A DNA stretch of 44,240 nucleotides. Origin: an uncultured Methanomicrobiales archaeon. Lineage in GTDB: Archaea > Halobacteriota > Methanomicrobia > Methanomicrobiales > Methanospirillaceae. The DNA is taken from positions 1 to 44,240 of the forward strand of contig CASGHK010000025.1 of the NCBI GenBank assembly GCA_949320185.1, in the 5' to 3' direction. The position numbers and the translations under genes were made by a program. Below are positions 34,899 to 42,802 of the stretch, piece by piece (the first letter of the stretch is position 1; every line of letters begins with the position of its first letter). The notes below the pieces were generated by a model, which was not told the origin of the DNA, searched no databases, and was given only the letters and a program-made list of their open reading frames with translations.

Positions 34899-35213
34899 AT
34901 GGGTCTCTTCAAGACCGTTCGGCGCGTCACCACCTTAAGTGCGCGGTTGAGTCGTTTTCGAGGCCAGATCGAGATGATGATCGGTGGCGTGCGTGACCCC
35001 CGCGTCCCGCTCGTGGCCAAGCTCGTCATGCTCGCGACACTCGCCTACGTGGCGAGCCCGGTTGACATCATACCCGACTTCCTCCCCTTCGTCGGCCACC
35101 TGGACGATGTAATCCTGATCCCCGTCGGAGTGGCTGTGGCGCTCGCGCTTCTCCCGCACCCGCTCCGGCTCGAGTACAACGCTGCGAGAACCGGGGCCAT
35201 CCGGGCCATCTAG
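34899..35213 (+). CDS. DUF1232 (YkvA-like) membrane protein
   Basis: 104 residues from ATG 34899. The DUF1232 signature KLVMLATLAYVASPVDIIPD and FLPFVGHLDDVILIPVGVAV spans two short hydrophobic helices with the invariant SPxDxIPD motif. Function of the family is unknown. Start chosen because the sequence upstream is unlike the family. Confidence 0.88.
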   Translation: MGLFKTVRRVTTLSARLSRFRGQIEMMIGGVRDPRVPLVAKLVMLATLAYVASPVDIIPDFLPFVGHLDDVILIPVGVAVALALLPHPLRLEYNAARTGAIRAI

Positions 35214-35294
35214 GCCCTCCTCCCTCTTCTGGATCGGCAAAAGGGGTGCTCGGGTTCCGGCCGTCCGCGCGTCGGCGGACTCCGGAGGTGCACC

Positions 35295-35302
35295 TATAAA
35301 AA
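35295..35302 (+). promoter_or_regulatory. TATA box upstream of lactate permease
   Basis: TATAAAAA is a strong match. It predicts a transcript start near 35322, which gives a leader of about 120 nt. A weaker TAATATT at 35425-35431 lies just before the coding region. Confidence 0.6.
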
Positions 35303-35321
35303 GAGATCCGATGTGGTTCCC

Positions 35322-35418
35322 CGGCAGTGGCAGGCCTGGGGCTGGTCAATTGTCGGCGATTCGAGCCTAAAGGACGCCGCTCGCGGGGTGAAAGTGAGCC
35401 GCTCCCCGGTTCCACTCT
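35322..35418 (+). promoter_or_regulatory. Structured leader RNA of the lactate permease gene
   Basis: The leader folds into nested stems: AGTGG (35326-35330) with CCACT (35412-35416), CCTGGGGCTGG (35335-35345) with CCGCTCCCCGG (35399-35409, nine of eleven paired), and an inner CGGCG/CGCCG hairpin. The apical loop carries CCTAAAGG. This could be a riboswitch-like or attenuating element, or a small RNA; no known class was recognised. Confidence 0.35.
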
Positions 35419-35444
35419 GATTGGTAATATTGTTATGCTAAAGC

Positions 35445-37040
35445 ATGGCACCGTACTCCACACAGGCGATCATCGTGGACCTACTTCTTTCCTTCCTCCT
35501 TGCAACGCTTCCGATTCTCGTCATCTTCGTCGGACTCGTCGTACTGAAACAGTCGGGAACCCTGATGGGGGTGGTCGGCTGGGTGCTGACCATCTTCATC
35601 GCGGTGTTCTTCTTCTCCACCTCGCCTGCGGTCGCAATCTTTGCGTCGATAAACGGCGTCCTTGCTTCGTTCGGGATCTCGCTGATGGTCCTCTTCACCA
35701 TCCTCCAGGTGACGATGATGGACCAGACAGGAGCGATCCGCTCGATCACCGAGTACATCCGGCTGATCGCGGCTGAACGCTACGAGCAGGTGATGCTCCT
35801 GAACGTCGGGCTCGGCTCCTTTCTCGTCTCTATCGGGGCGACGCCGGTCACGATGCTCCCGCCGATCATGCTCGCCCTCGGTTTCTCGCCGATCGCGGCG
35901 GTGGCGCTTCCGTGCCTGGGGTACGATCCGCTCACCTCCTTTTCCCTGCTCGCCGTGCCGATCACCCTCCCTGCCCAGGTCTTCAACCTCGACCTCGAGG
36001 CGCTCGGCTCGACGATCGCACTCTTCCTGCCGGTCATCTCCACCGGGTTCGCGATCGGCATGCTGTTCGTCGCCGACGGGCTGAATGGGGTCCGAAAGGG
36101 GATTGTGCCCGCCCTCGTCGCCGGCCTCACCCTGGGGTTCTCCGCGATCCTCTTCGTGCACGTCCTCCCCGTCTCGGCGATCGGGCTCGTCGGCGTCTTC
36201 TCTGGCCTGGTGACGATCGGCGTCCTCCTCCTTCTCCGGGTCGTCCAGGGGAAACCGATCGTGGCCCGTGCGGCCCAGATGCCCGCCGATGTGATGCCGA
36301 TCCGACGTGCGGCGCTCCCCTGGTTCCTGCTGGTCTTCTGCTGCATCGTGATCAGCATTCCCGCGGTCGCCGTCTGGCTGCACGGCCTTCTCGGCCCGCT
36401 CCAGGTGATCACGGTCGTCGCCAACAAGACGGTCGACCTCAAGGTCCTGAACCAGGCCTACACCTGGGTGCTTATCTCAACCGTGGCGGCGGCGCCGTTC
36501 ATGGTCCGGAGCCGCGAGGAGGGGATTCGGATCCTCTCCACCTGGCTCCGCAGGGCGTGGGCCCCGACGCTCGCCGCCGCCGTCTTTTTCGCGATCGCCT
36601 ACGTTATGGACTGGTCCGGCCAGTCGGTGATCGACGGCGCGCTCGGTTTCGCCGCCGGCACCACCGACATGAACATGAACGCGGTGATAGGCCTCACTCT
36701 CGCCATGACCTTCGGAGTCGCCTTTCCCGCGATCAGCCCCCTCCTCGGCCTCTTCGGGGCCTTTGTCTCGGGATCGGAGGCATCGTCGAACGTGATGTTC
36801 CATGGGATCCTGAAGAGAGCGACGGGTGTTCTCGATCTGGACTTCACCACGGTCTACTCGGGCCACGCGGTGGCGGGTGGGATCGCCTCCGGGATCTCGC
36901 CGGCGAAGATCATCAACGCCGCTGCCGTTATTGACCAGATCGGGATCGAGGGCGAGGTGATCCGGCGCTGTGTCCCGATCGCGGTGGTCCTGACCCTGAT
37001 CACCGGGGCGATGCTGGTCCTGATGCTCGCCCTCACATAG
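35445..37040 (+). CDS. L-lactate permease family transporter
   Basis: 531 residues, polytopic with about 12-14 membrane segments. Matches the LctP family (large proton-coupled lactate/glycolate permeases): LNVGLGSFLVSIGATPVTML, LGYDPLTSFSLLAVPITLP, the late motif GAFVSGSEASSNVMFHGILK and a C-terminal GISPAKIINAAAVID. Substrate by family is L-lactate, D-lactate or glycolate. No lactate dehydrogenase gene is nearby, so the physiological role is open. Confidence 0.9.
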   Translation: MAPYSTQAIIVDLLLSFLLATLPILVIFVGLVVLKQSGTLMGVVGWVLTIFIAVFFFSTSPAVAIFASINGVLASFGISLMVLFTILQVTMMDQTGAIRSITEYIRLIAAERYEQVMLLNVGLGSFLVSIGATPVTMLPPIMLALGFSPIAAVALPCLGYDPLTSFSLLAVPITLPAQVFNLDLEALGSTIALFLPVISTGFAIGMLFVADGLNGVRKGIVPALVAGLTLGFSAILFVHVLPVSAIGLVGVFSGLVTIGVLLLLRVVQGKPIVARAAQMPADVMPIRRAALPWFLLVFCCIVISIPAVAVWLHGLLGPLQVITVVANKTVDLKVLNQAYTWVLISTVAAAPFMVRSREEGIRILSTWLRRAWAPTLAAAVFFAIAYVMDWSGQSVIDGALGFAAGTTDMNMNAVIGLTLAMTFGVAFPAISPLLGLFGAFVSGSEASSNVMFHGILKRATGVLDLDFTTVYSGHAVAGGIASGISPAKIINAAAVIDQIGIEGEVIRRCVPIAVVLTLITGAMLVLMLALT

Positions 37041-37119
37041 GGCGGTCTCCTCCTGTTATTCCGGGGTCCTGATGCCCCCACGCATACGTATTTTTACCGG
37101 ACGGGCAAGACCCGTATGG

Positions 37120-37644
37120 ATGCACCGGGCGCTGCCGGGGGGTGCGATCCTCCTCGTGCTCCTCGTCGCGACTGCCCTCTCGGGGGGCTGCGTCGCGCTC
37201 TACACCGTCTCAGAGGCAGCTGACCCCCCGCCGAACCTGCCGGGGGGCGACGCCCGTTCGGGGTTGCCTCTCTTCCCGCCGGGCATTCCCGTCTCGACAC
37301 CCGTGCCCGCGCAGAGTCTTGCGCCCGGCCCGGAACGGGGCGGTGATGGCGAGCCCTTCGTGCCGATACCGTCCTATGAAGCCCTCCCCGTCACCGCGCC
37401 TCCGTCCGAGGCTCCTGCGGTTCCGCTCACCTGGGCTCCAACGACGCCGAATACCGTACCGCCCTCGATGCCGGACAGGACGCTCGCCGTTCACGATGGG
37501 CTTCCTGGCCGGGACGAGGTCCCCACAGCCGTGACGACGCCGATACCGCCCCCGACGATGGCAGAGACGCTACCGGTCGACGATGGACTTCCCGGGCGCG
37601 ACGAGGTCTACCACCCCGTCGTTACACCCCTTGCACCGGTTTAG
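37120..37644 (+). CDS. Proline-rich lipoprotein
   Basis: 174 residues from ATG 37120, about 30 nt after a TATA-like GTATTTTTAC, suggesting a short-leader transcript. Signal peptide AILLVLLVATALSGGC with lipobox Cys. The rest is Pro/Thr/Ala-rich and probably unstructured. It includes a repeated element DGLPGRDEV (twice, about 34 residues apart). No family. The stop overlaps the end of the convergent glmM gene by 4 nt. An in-frame ATG 16 codons earlier is possible. Confidence 0.72.
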   Translation: MHRALPGGAILLVLLVATALSGGCVALYTVSEAADPPPNLPGGDARSGLPLFPPGIPVSTPVPAQSLAPGPERGGDGEPFVPIPSYEALPVTAPPSEAPAVPLTWAPTTPNTVPPSMPDRTLAVHDGLPGRDEVPTAVTTPIPPPTMAETLPVDDGLPGRDEVYHPVVTPLAPV

Positions 37645-38996
37645 TCAAGGAACGGCCTGATCACCGCGAGGACCGCATCTCGCAGCGCTTCGGCACCTGC
37701 CCGGTCCGGGGCCTCGACCATGACCCGGACGATCGGCTCGGTCCCTGACTGACGCACGAGCGCCCAGGTCTTCTCCTTCGCGATCCGGACCCCGTCGGTC
37801 AGATCGGCCGAGTGGTCGGGGAAGGCGGCGATGATCGCAGGGACGATCTCGCGGATCCGACCGCTCTTCTTCTTCTCCGAGATGAAGTGGTAGGGGGGAA
37901 GTTCGTCGATCAGCTCGGACAGGGGCCGCCCGGTCTCGGCGAGGAGCGCGACCATCATCGCCGCGGTCATCCCGCCGTCACGACAGAACTGGTGGTCGGG
38001 ATAGATCAGCCCGCCGTTCCCCTCGCCGCCGAACGCGACCTGCATGCCGTCGCCGATCAGGGCGAGCATGCTCCGGGCGACATAGATGGATCCGACGGCG
38101 GTGTACCGCACCGAGCAGCCGGTCGCCGCCGCTACGTCCTCGATCAGCTGAGAGGTCGAGACCGGGGTCACGATCATTCCCTGCCGGCGCTGGCAGACGT
38201 GGTTCGCGACGAGGGCGAACTCACGGTTCTCCTCGACGTACCGACCCCGGTCATCCACGAAGACCGCCCTGTCAGCGTCACCGTCGTGTGCCACCCCGAA
38301 TGCGGCACCAGTCGTCTGCACGAGCGCGGCGAGCGGTGCGAGCCCTGCGGGCGTTGGTTCCGGGAGGCGGTGGGGAAACGTGCCGTCGAACTCCCGGTTG
38401 ATCGCGTTGACCGTGGCCCCCATACGCTCGAGCAGGCGGGGCGTTGTCTGGCACGCAGCCCCCGACCCCGGGTCGACGGCGATGGTCATACCTCTCCCCA
38501 CGCCCGGTGGGAAGTGGGCCAGGATGCCATCGAGGTACTGGTCGACCAGTCCGCTCCCGTCCTTCTCCTCGCCGAGCCCGCGCCAGTCTGCGAGCGCAAA
38601 CTCGCCCGAGGCGAGCCTTTCCTCGAGCGCGATCACCTGCTCGTCACCCATCTCGGTGCCGTCGGGCTCGATCACTTTGACACCGTTGTACTCGGGAGGG
38701 TTGTGCGAGGCGGTGATCACTGCGCCGGCCGCGAACCGGTCGCGGACGATGAATTGGAGGGCTGGAGTCGGCAGGACGCCGCAGTCGACGACGTCGCAGC
38801 CGGCCGCCAGCAGGCCGGCCTTCATTGCATGGACCAGCATCGCTCCCGATGACCGGGAGTCCCTCCCGACTGCGATCGTCCCCGGGCGCATCGCGCCGAG
38901 CGCCTGTCCGATCCGGAGCACGAGCTCCGGCCGCATCAATTCCCCCACGACGCCTCGGACGCCGTTCGTTCCAAACAGTTGCTTCGTGCCGGTCAT
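37641..38996 (-). CDS. glmM: Phosphoglucosamine mutase-type phosphohexomutase
   Basis: 451 residues. Alpha-D-phosphohexomutase with the catalytic serine loop TASHNP at 95-100 (Ser97), the metal loop DGDADR at 238-243, the sugar-binding GEGNGG and the phosphate-binding RQSGTEPIVRVMVEA near the C-terminus. The N-terminus LFGTNGVRGVVGE is typical of archaeal GlmM, which makes glucosamine-1-phosphate for UDP-GlcNAc. A phosphomannomutase role cannot be excluded. Its start overlaps the mobB stop (ATGA). Confidence 0.9.
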   Translation of the reverse strand: MTGTKQLFGTNGVRGVVGELMRPELVLRIGQALGAMRPGTIAVGRDSRSSGAMLVHAMKAGLLAAGCDVVDCGVLPTPALQFIVRDRFAAGAVITASHNPPEYNGVKVIEPDGTEMGDEQVIALEERLASGEFALADWRGLGEEKDGSGLVDQYLDGILAHFPPGVGRGMTIAVDPGSGAACQTTPRLLERMGATVNAINREFDGTFPHRLPEPTPAGLAPLAALVQTTGAAFGVAHDGDADRAVFVDDRGRYVEENREFALVANHVCQRRQGMIVTPVSTSQLIEDVAAATGCSVRYTAVGSIYVARSMLALIGDGMQVAFGGEGNGGLIYPDHQFCRDGGMTAAMMVALLAETGRPLSELIDELPPYHFISEKKKSGRIREIVPAIIAAFPDHSADLTDGVRIAKEKTWALVRQSGTEPIVRVMVEAPDRAGAEALRDAVLAVIRPFLD

Positions 38997-39709
38997 TCTC
39001 GTCCTCCCGGGCCTGTCGTACCGTTCGCTATCGTCTCGAACTCAGCGAGCGCCGCAGCTGCAGAGGCCGGATCGCGTGCGATCAGGGCGATGAGTATTGT
39101 CCCTCCACCGGCATAGACCCTGCCGTGCACCATTGCCCCTATCACTCCGAGGACCGCCCTGCACCGGGACTCGAGCGCGGCGAGATGGACACGATCATCG
39201 GCCTGTTCCGGATCGGCCGGTACACGACAGGTGCACTCGATCCCGTCGCGGACCCCCGCCGCTCGCCGACAGGCGAGGAGGAGCCCCCGCATCGAGTGGT
39301 ACTCGTCGAACCGATCGAGGGCGGCGATAACCTCCTCCGGCGCCGGATCACGGAGGACGGCCCGCTCCGAGGGGAGGTCGCCGACCACGACGCGGGCGAA
39401 GGGGACGGTCTTGAACCCCTCCACCAGGGCGAGGTCGCACCCCGCGTCCGAGAGGCGGTCGAGGGCCGCTTCGAGCGAGTCGGCGCGGACTAGGGTGACG
39501 CCCTTCTCCCCGTCGATCCCCGTGACCACCGAGGCCCCCTCCGTGAAGAACCGGGTCGTATCCCGCCCGGGCTCGAGCTCGAACGGGTGTTCCCCACCGA
39601 GGTGTTTGACCACTCCTGCCGTCATGCCTTCCGGGACGACCCGGAGGACCCTCTCGATCAGGCCTGTCTTGCCGGTCTTGGACCAGCCGGCGAATTGGAC
39701 GACCCTCAT
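38993..39709 (-). CDS. mobB: MobB-like GTPase with C-terminal MoaE-like segment
   Basis: 238 residues. The N-terminal domain (1-130) is MobB: P-loop GWSKTGKT at 8-15, GVVKHLGGEH, then LALVEGFKTVPFARVVV. MobB assists attachment of GMP to molybdopterin or tungstopterin. The C-terminal ~100 residues are extra; IGAMVHGRVYAGGGTILIAL, followed by an Ala-rich helix, resembles the end of MoaE (molybdopterin synthase large subunit). That domain call is tentative. Cofactor supply for formylmethanofuran or formate dehydrogenase would make sense in a methanogen. Overlaps both neighbours by 4 nt. Confidence 0.82.
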   Translation of the reverse strand: MRVVQFAGWSKTGKTGLIERVLRVVPEGMTAGVVKHLGGEHPFELEPGRDTTRFFTEGASVVTGIDGEKGVTLVRADSLEAALDRLSDAGCDLALVEGFKTVPFARVVVGDLPSERAVLRDPAPEEVIAALDRFDEYHSMRGLLLACRRAAGVRDGIECTCRVPADPEQADDRVHLAALESRCRAVLGVIGAMVHGRVYAGGGTILIALIARDPASAAAALAEFETIANGTTGPGGRE

Positions 39710-40284
39710 TCTCCGTTCCCCTCCGGCAGTTCCTGTTGCTCCGGCGCTCCCTGCTCCCCTTCTTTCCGGTTGTTCTCCTCTTTACCGCGCGTCTCGAGGA
39801 GGGTCTGGGCCGCGATACCGACCGACCGCATCACCCGGGCGATCCGGTCCTCGATGTCGAGCTCGTCGTCCACCGGAAGGCTCGTTCCCTCCACTTCGAG
39901 GAGGAACCGGGCGATCTCGCTCGCCTCGAAGAGGAGATCATCGAGCTCGTCGGTGGTGAAGAACCCACACATCGCTCCGTAGAAGAAGGTGGCCCCTGAC
40001 TTCCGGACCTTCTTCTTGAACGAGTTGCGCGCCTGATTCACGGCCTGGGGCGAATACGGCTCGGTCATGAACGGGACGAGCTCGGGGAGGTGCTGGCCGA
40101 TGAACGTCATCTCAGCCCCGGAGGTGGTGCGGAAGTCGGCGCAGAGCCGGGCGAGCGCCCATTCCCGGGCCGTGACGTACGTGTGCTTGCGCAGGAACCG
40201 GTTCACCTTCTCGTATGCCGCGCCGTCGACCTTCCGGAACTTGGCGTATCGGGCGACCTCGTCCTGATCGAATCCGGGGGCCAT
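39706..40284 (-). CDS. Conserved euryarchaeal protein (DUF5806-like)
   Basis: 192 residues, soluble. The block VARYAKFRKVDGAAYEKVNR, followed by ALARLCADFRTTSGAEMTFI and LVPFMTEPYSPQAVNQARNS, matches what I recall of DUF5806 from haloarchaea and methanogens. The acidic middle (VDDELDIEDRIARVM) and a low-complexity Glu/Gln tail follow. Function unknown. First gene of the three-gene overlapping unit with mobB and glmM. The 140 bp upstream (40285-40423) hold nothing else I recognise. Confidence 0.75.
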   Translation of the reverse strand: MAPGFDQDEVARYAKFRKVDGAAYEKVNRFLRKHTYVTAREWALARLCADFRTTSGAEMTFIGQHLPELVPFMTEPYSPQAVNQARNSFKKKVRKSGATFFYGAMCGFFTTDELDDLLFEASEIARFLLEVEGTSLPVDDELDIEDRIARVMRSVGIAAQTLLETRGKEENNRKEGEQGAPEQQELPEGNGE

Positions 40285-40385
40285 ATGATCACAGGGTCGA
40301 CGGGTCAGGGCAAAAAGGGATCAGCAGCCGGTGTCGGGGCCGGGTTGACCGCGCCGAGGACCCCCCAACCGCCGGCGATCCGCAC

Positions 40386-40395
40386 CTATTTATAG
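40386..40395 (+). promoter_or_regulatory. TATA box of tRNA-Arg
   Basis: The stretch CTATTTATAG begins about 38 nt before the mature tRNA, the expected distance for a short 5' leader. Confidence 0.6.
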
Positions 40396-40423
40396 ATTCA
40401 ACGCCCATTCTTCTGGGCACAGG

Positions 40424-40495
40424 GTCCCGGTAGGGTAGTGGATATCCTAGAAGCCTGCGGAGCTTTTGACCCGGGTTCAAGTCCCGGCCGGGGCG
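40424..40495 (+). tRNA. tRNA-Arg (GCG anticodon)
   Basis: 72 nt. Acceptor GTCCCGG/CCGGGGC with one T-G pair, discriminator G. Anticodon stem GAAGC/GCTTT around CTGCGGA, anticodon GCG. T arm CCGGG-TTCAAGT-CCCGG. Variable loop of four bases. No CCA encoded. Confidence 0.92.
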
Positions 40496-40993
40496 TGACA
40501 TTGTAACTTAAACGCCCACCTTTTTCAAATGTGAAGTCCTTTTCTGACATTTTCGGCATTTCTCCTCTCCAGATCGTATGATATTTTCTCGGATCTGGGT
40601 GAATGGAGATTTTGAAATTATTTTAAATATATATATATAATATTCAAAAATCCCCTTTTCGAAGCTCTGGCAGTAGGTCAGGAGCCTGACCCACGGTATC
40701 TCTTGCATAGAGTATTTTGAACGCAGTAGATGACGAAATCATGGAAGAGTCACATTATTGTCTTGATTATCATCGTATGCCTATCCCTTCTCAGCGTGGA
40801 CTGCAGGGTTTGGCTCCACGCCCCCATGCGGTGGCGATTGACCCGAGGGGTTTCGCCCTTGTGGCCCGCAACCCCCCAGATGCTCCGAATCGAGCGACGA
40901 AACCTCGCGGACCCCGACTGCACCCGGGTGTCGCGACCTCCCTCGCCTCATGAATCCACGACGGTTATCTCGTCTCGCGATAACGTCCTGATC
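40496..40993. other. AT-rich island and non-coding stretch before the aminotransferase gene
   Basis: About 500 bp without a gene I can support. 40500-40730 is strikingly A/T-rich (TTTTAAATATATATATATAA at 40621-40640) in an otherwise GC-rich window. A 7+2+7 inverted repeat GGTCAGGAGCCTGACC lies at 40676-40691. From ATG 40730 the frame runs without stop into the aminotransferase and begins like a lipoprotein signal peptide (SHIIVLIIIVCLSLLSVDC), but the rest is not protein-like. Confidence 0.6.
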
Positions 40994-42196
40994 ATGGAAT
41001 GGCGATCCCCGTCCCCCGCCGGACGACCCCCCGTCTTCTCAGGCCCACTGTCTCGGGCACCATTCGTCTCGCGGGCCGACTCCTTCGCCGAGTCCGTGAT
41101 CCGGGAGATGACGCGGCTCGCGCTGGAGCACGATGCAATCAACCTCGCGCAGGGATTTCCCGACTTCCCCTGCCCCCCCGAGCTCAAGGACGCGGCCTGT
41201 GAGGCTATCCAAGCCGATATCAACCAGTACGCGATCACCTGGGGTGCGAAGAACCTCCGCGAGGAGCTCGCCCGGAAGGTGGGGGAGTACAACGGGATCG
41301 ACGTCGACCCCGAGACCGAGATCACTATCACCTGCGGCTCGACCGAGAGCATGCTGGCCGCGATGCTCGCCCTGGTCGTTCCGGGCGACGAGGTCGTGGT
41401 ACCCGAGCCGTTCTACGAGAACTACGGGCCGGATGCAGTCCTCTCCGGTGCGGTGCCGCACTACGTCTCGTTCCGCCACGACCTCTCGATTGACGAGGAG
41501 GCGTGGAAGACGGCCTTCTCCGCGAAGACGCGTGCGGTCATCCTGAACACGCCGAGCAACCCGACAGGGAAGGTCTTCTCGAAGGAGGAACTCTCGTTCA
41601 TCGCGGACCTCTGCATCGACCACGACACGATCGCGATCACCGACGAGATCTACGAGCACATCCTGTACGATGGCAAGAAGCACGTCTCCATCGGGTCGCT
41701 TCCGGGCATGGAGGACCGAACTGTCACGATCGGGAGTTTCTCCAAGACCTACAGCGTGACGGGCTGGCGCGTCGGGTATGCCCTGGCGGACGGTGCCCTG
41801 ACCGAGCGGATCCGGAAGATCCATGACTTCCTGACCGTCGGTGCCCCGGCACCGCTCCAGCAGGCCTGCGTGGCCGCCCTCCGGCTGCCGGCGGAGTACT
41901 ACCGGGATCTGGCGGCGGACTACGACCGGAAACGGCGGCTCCTCTACCGGGGGTTGCAGAAGGCGGGTCTCTCCTGCGATCTCCCTGAAGGCGCGTACTA
42001 CCTCTTCTGCGACATCAGCAGCTTCGGGATGGCGGACACCGTCTTCGCCCGTCACCTGGTGGAGACGGTCGGCGTCGCAGCGGTTCCCGGAAGTTCCTTC
42101 TACCACGCCGGCGGAGAGGACCGGCTCCGGTTCACCTTCTCGAAGAGCGACGAGACGCTCGATGAGGCGTGCAGGCGCCTCGAGAACCTCTCCTGA
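40994..42196 (+). CDS. PLP-dependent aminotransferase (class I/II)
   Basis: 400 residues from ATG 40994, the start that best fits the family (about 380-400 residues). The PLP lysine is Lys251 in GSFSKTYSVTGWRVGY; NTPSNPTG (about 185-192) and TDEIY (216-220) are the other cofactor contacts. The opening RADSFAESVIREMTRLALEH with INLAQGFPDFPCP resembles aspartate/aromatic and kynurenine-type aminotransferases; exact substrate cannot be read. The frame continues upstream to 40730, which I regard as fortuitous or as the relic of another gene. A hairpin follows the stop. Confidence 0.93.
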   Translation: MEWRSPSPAGRPPVFSGPLSRAPFVSRADSFAESVIREMTRLALEHDAINLAQGFPDFPCPPELKDAACEAIQADINQYAITWGAKNLREELARKVGEYNGIDVDPETEITITCGSTESMLAAMLALVVPGDEVVVPEPFYENYGPDAVLSGAVPHYVSFRHDLSIDEEAWKTAFSAKTRAVILNTPSNPTGKVFSKEELSFIADLCIDHDTIAITDEIYEHILYDGKKHVSIGSLPGMEDRTVTIGSFSKTYSVTGWRVGYALADGALTERIRKIHDFLTVGAPAPLQQACVAALRLPAEYYRDLAADYDRKRRLLYRGLQKAGLSCDLPEGAYYLFCDISSFGMADTVFARHLVETVGVAAVPGSSFYHAGGEDRLRFTFSKSDETLDEACRRLENLS

Positions 42197-42197
42197 A

Positions 42198-42213
42198 GCG
42201 GGCCCCGGCCCGC
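42198..42213 (+). terminator. GC hairpin after the aminotransferase gene
   Basis: GCGGGC-CCCG-GCCCGC, a 6-bp perfect stem right after the stop. There is no T-run, so a terminator role is tentative. Confidence 0.35.
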
Positions 42214-42319
42214 CTCTCGCTCCCGTTCGTCTCCAGCGCCCATGTGCGACCGGTCCCCCGACCGTCTGCCCAGGGAGATTCGGGCCCGCCTACCGTCCGC
42301 TCGTCGCCCCCATAACGCG

Positions 42320-42572
42320 CGAGTCCGTTCTGGATGACGAAGAAGGTAAACCCGTACTCGGTGGAATACTTCCGGTACATCTCCATCTCCTGTTCGAGTC
42401 CACGGATGATCATCAGGACAGCGGGGTTGTCCCTGTAGTTCTCTTCCAGGGCCGGGAGCTCTTCGGACAGCTGGGTGTGGGAGTGATCCCACCAGTTTTC
42501 GTCGGGGAGGCGGAACGAACCGATGAGGTTATACCCGATCTCTCAGATCGCCGCCTCGGTATCGACCCCCCG
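42320..42572 (-). pseudogene. Methyltransferase C-terminal fragment
   Basis: The minus strand encodes a stretch typical of the C-terminus of SAM-dependent methyltransferases of methanogens: EIGYNLIGSFRLPDENWWDH, then a helix-rich part and EMYRKYSTEYGFTFFVIQ. An in-frame TGA at 42543-42545 immediately precedes EIGYN, and RGVDTEAAI before it may also belong. The SAM-binding N-terminal domain is absent. The frame then runs on to 42132, over the 3' end of the aminotransferase gene, so the original stop is lost too. A decayed remnant. Confidence 0.7.
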
Positions 42573-42725
42573 GGAGTCCGTTCGAACAAGCCAGGGACGC
42601 GGGCATGACGGACGAATCAACCCTGCGTGCTGACAGTGTACGGTCGAATGGCCTCCCCATCGCCGGCGGACGTGGTTGTACCCGCATGGGCGAAACGATC
42701 CGCCGGTGAATTCCGGTACTGGATC

Positions 42726-42739
42726 GTGACACGTGTCAC
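42726..42739. promoter_or_regulatory. Perfect 14-bp palindrome, probable operator
   Basis: GTGACACGTGTCAC is an exact inverted repeat. It ends 22 bp before an AT-rich TATA region, a suitable position for a dimeric regulator of the downstream genes. Confidence 0.55.
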
Positions 42740-42761
42740 CGGGCCGACTGTGCACTCGGTG

Positions 42762-42784
42762 AATAAATATAATAAAAAATATAT
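42762..42784 (+). promoter_or_regulatory. TATA region for the small ORF / repeat-protein unit
   Basis: AATAAATATAATAAAAAATA is the most AT-rich block in this area and lies about 25-30 nt before ATG 42803, the right spacing for a leaderless start. Confidence 0.55.
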
Positions 42785-42802
42785 GTCTCGATACCGACCG
42801 GA

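Noticed and set aside
35322-35418. C/D box sRNA upstream of the lactate permease
   Set aside because: A CTGA-like D box is present near 35416, but no matching RUGAUGA C box or internal C'/D' pair was found.
40508-40708. 66-codon minus-strand ORF with a CxxC motif in the AT-rich island
   Set aside because: The frame covers the inverted repeat and the TATA-like run. Codon use is unlike the genome and there is no ribosome binding site.
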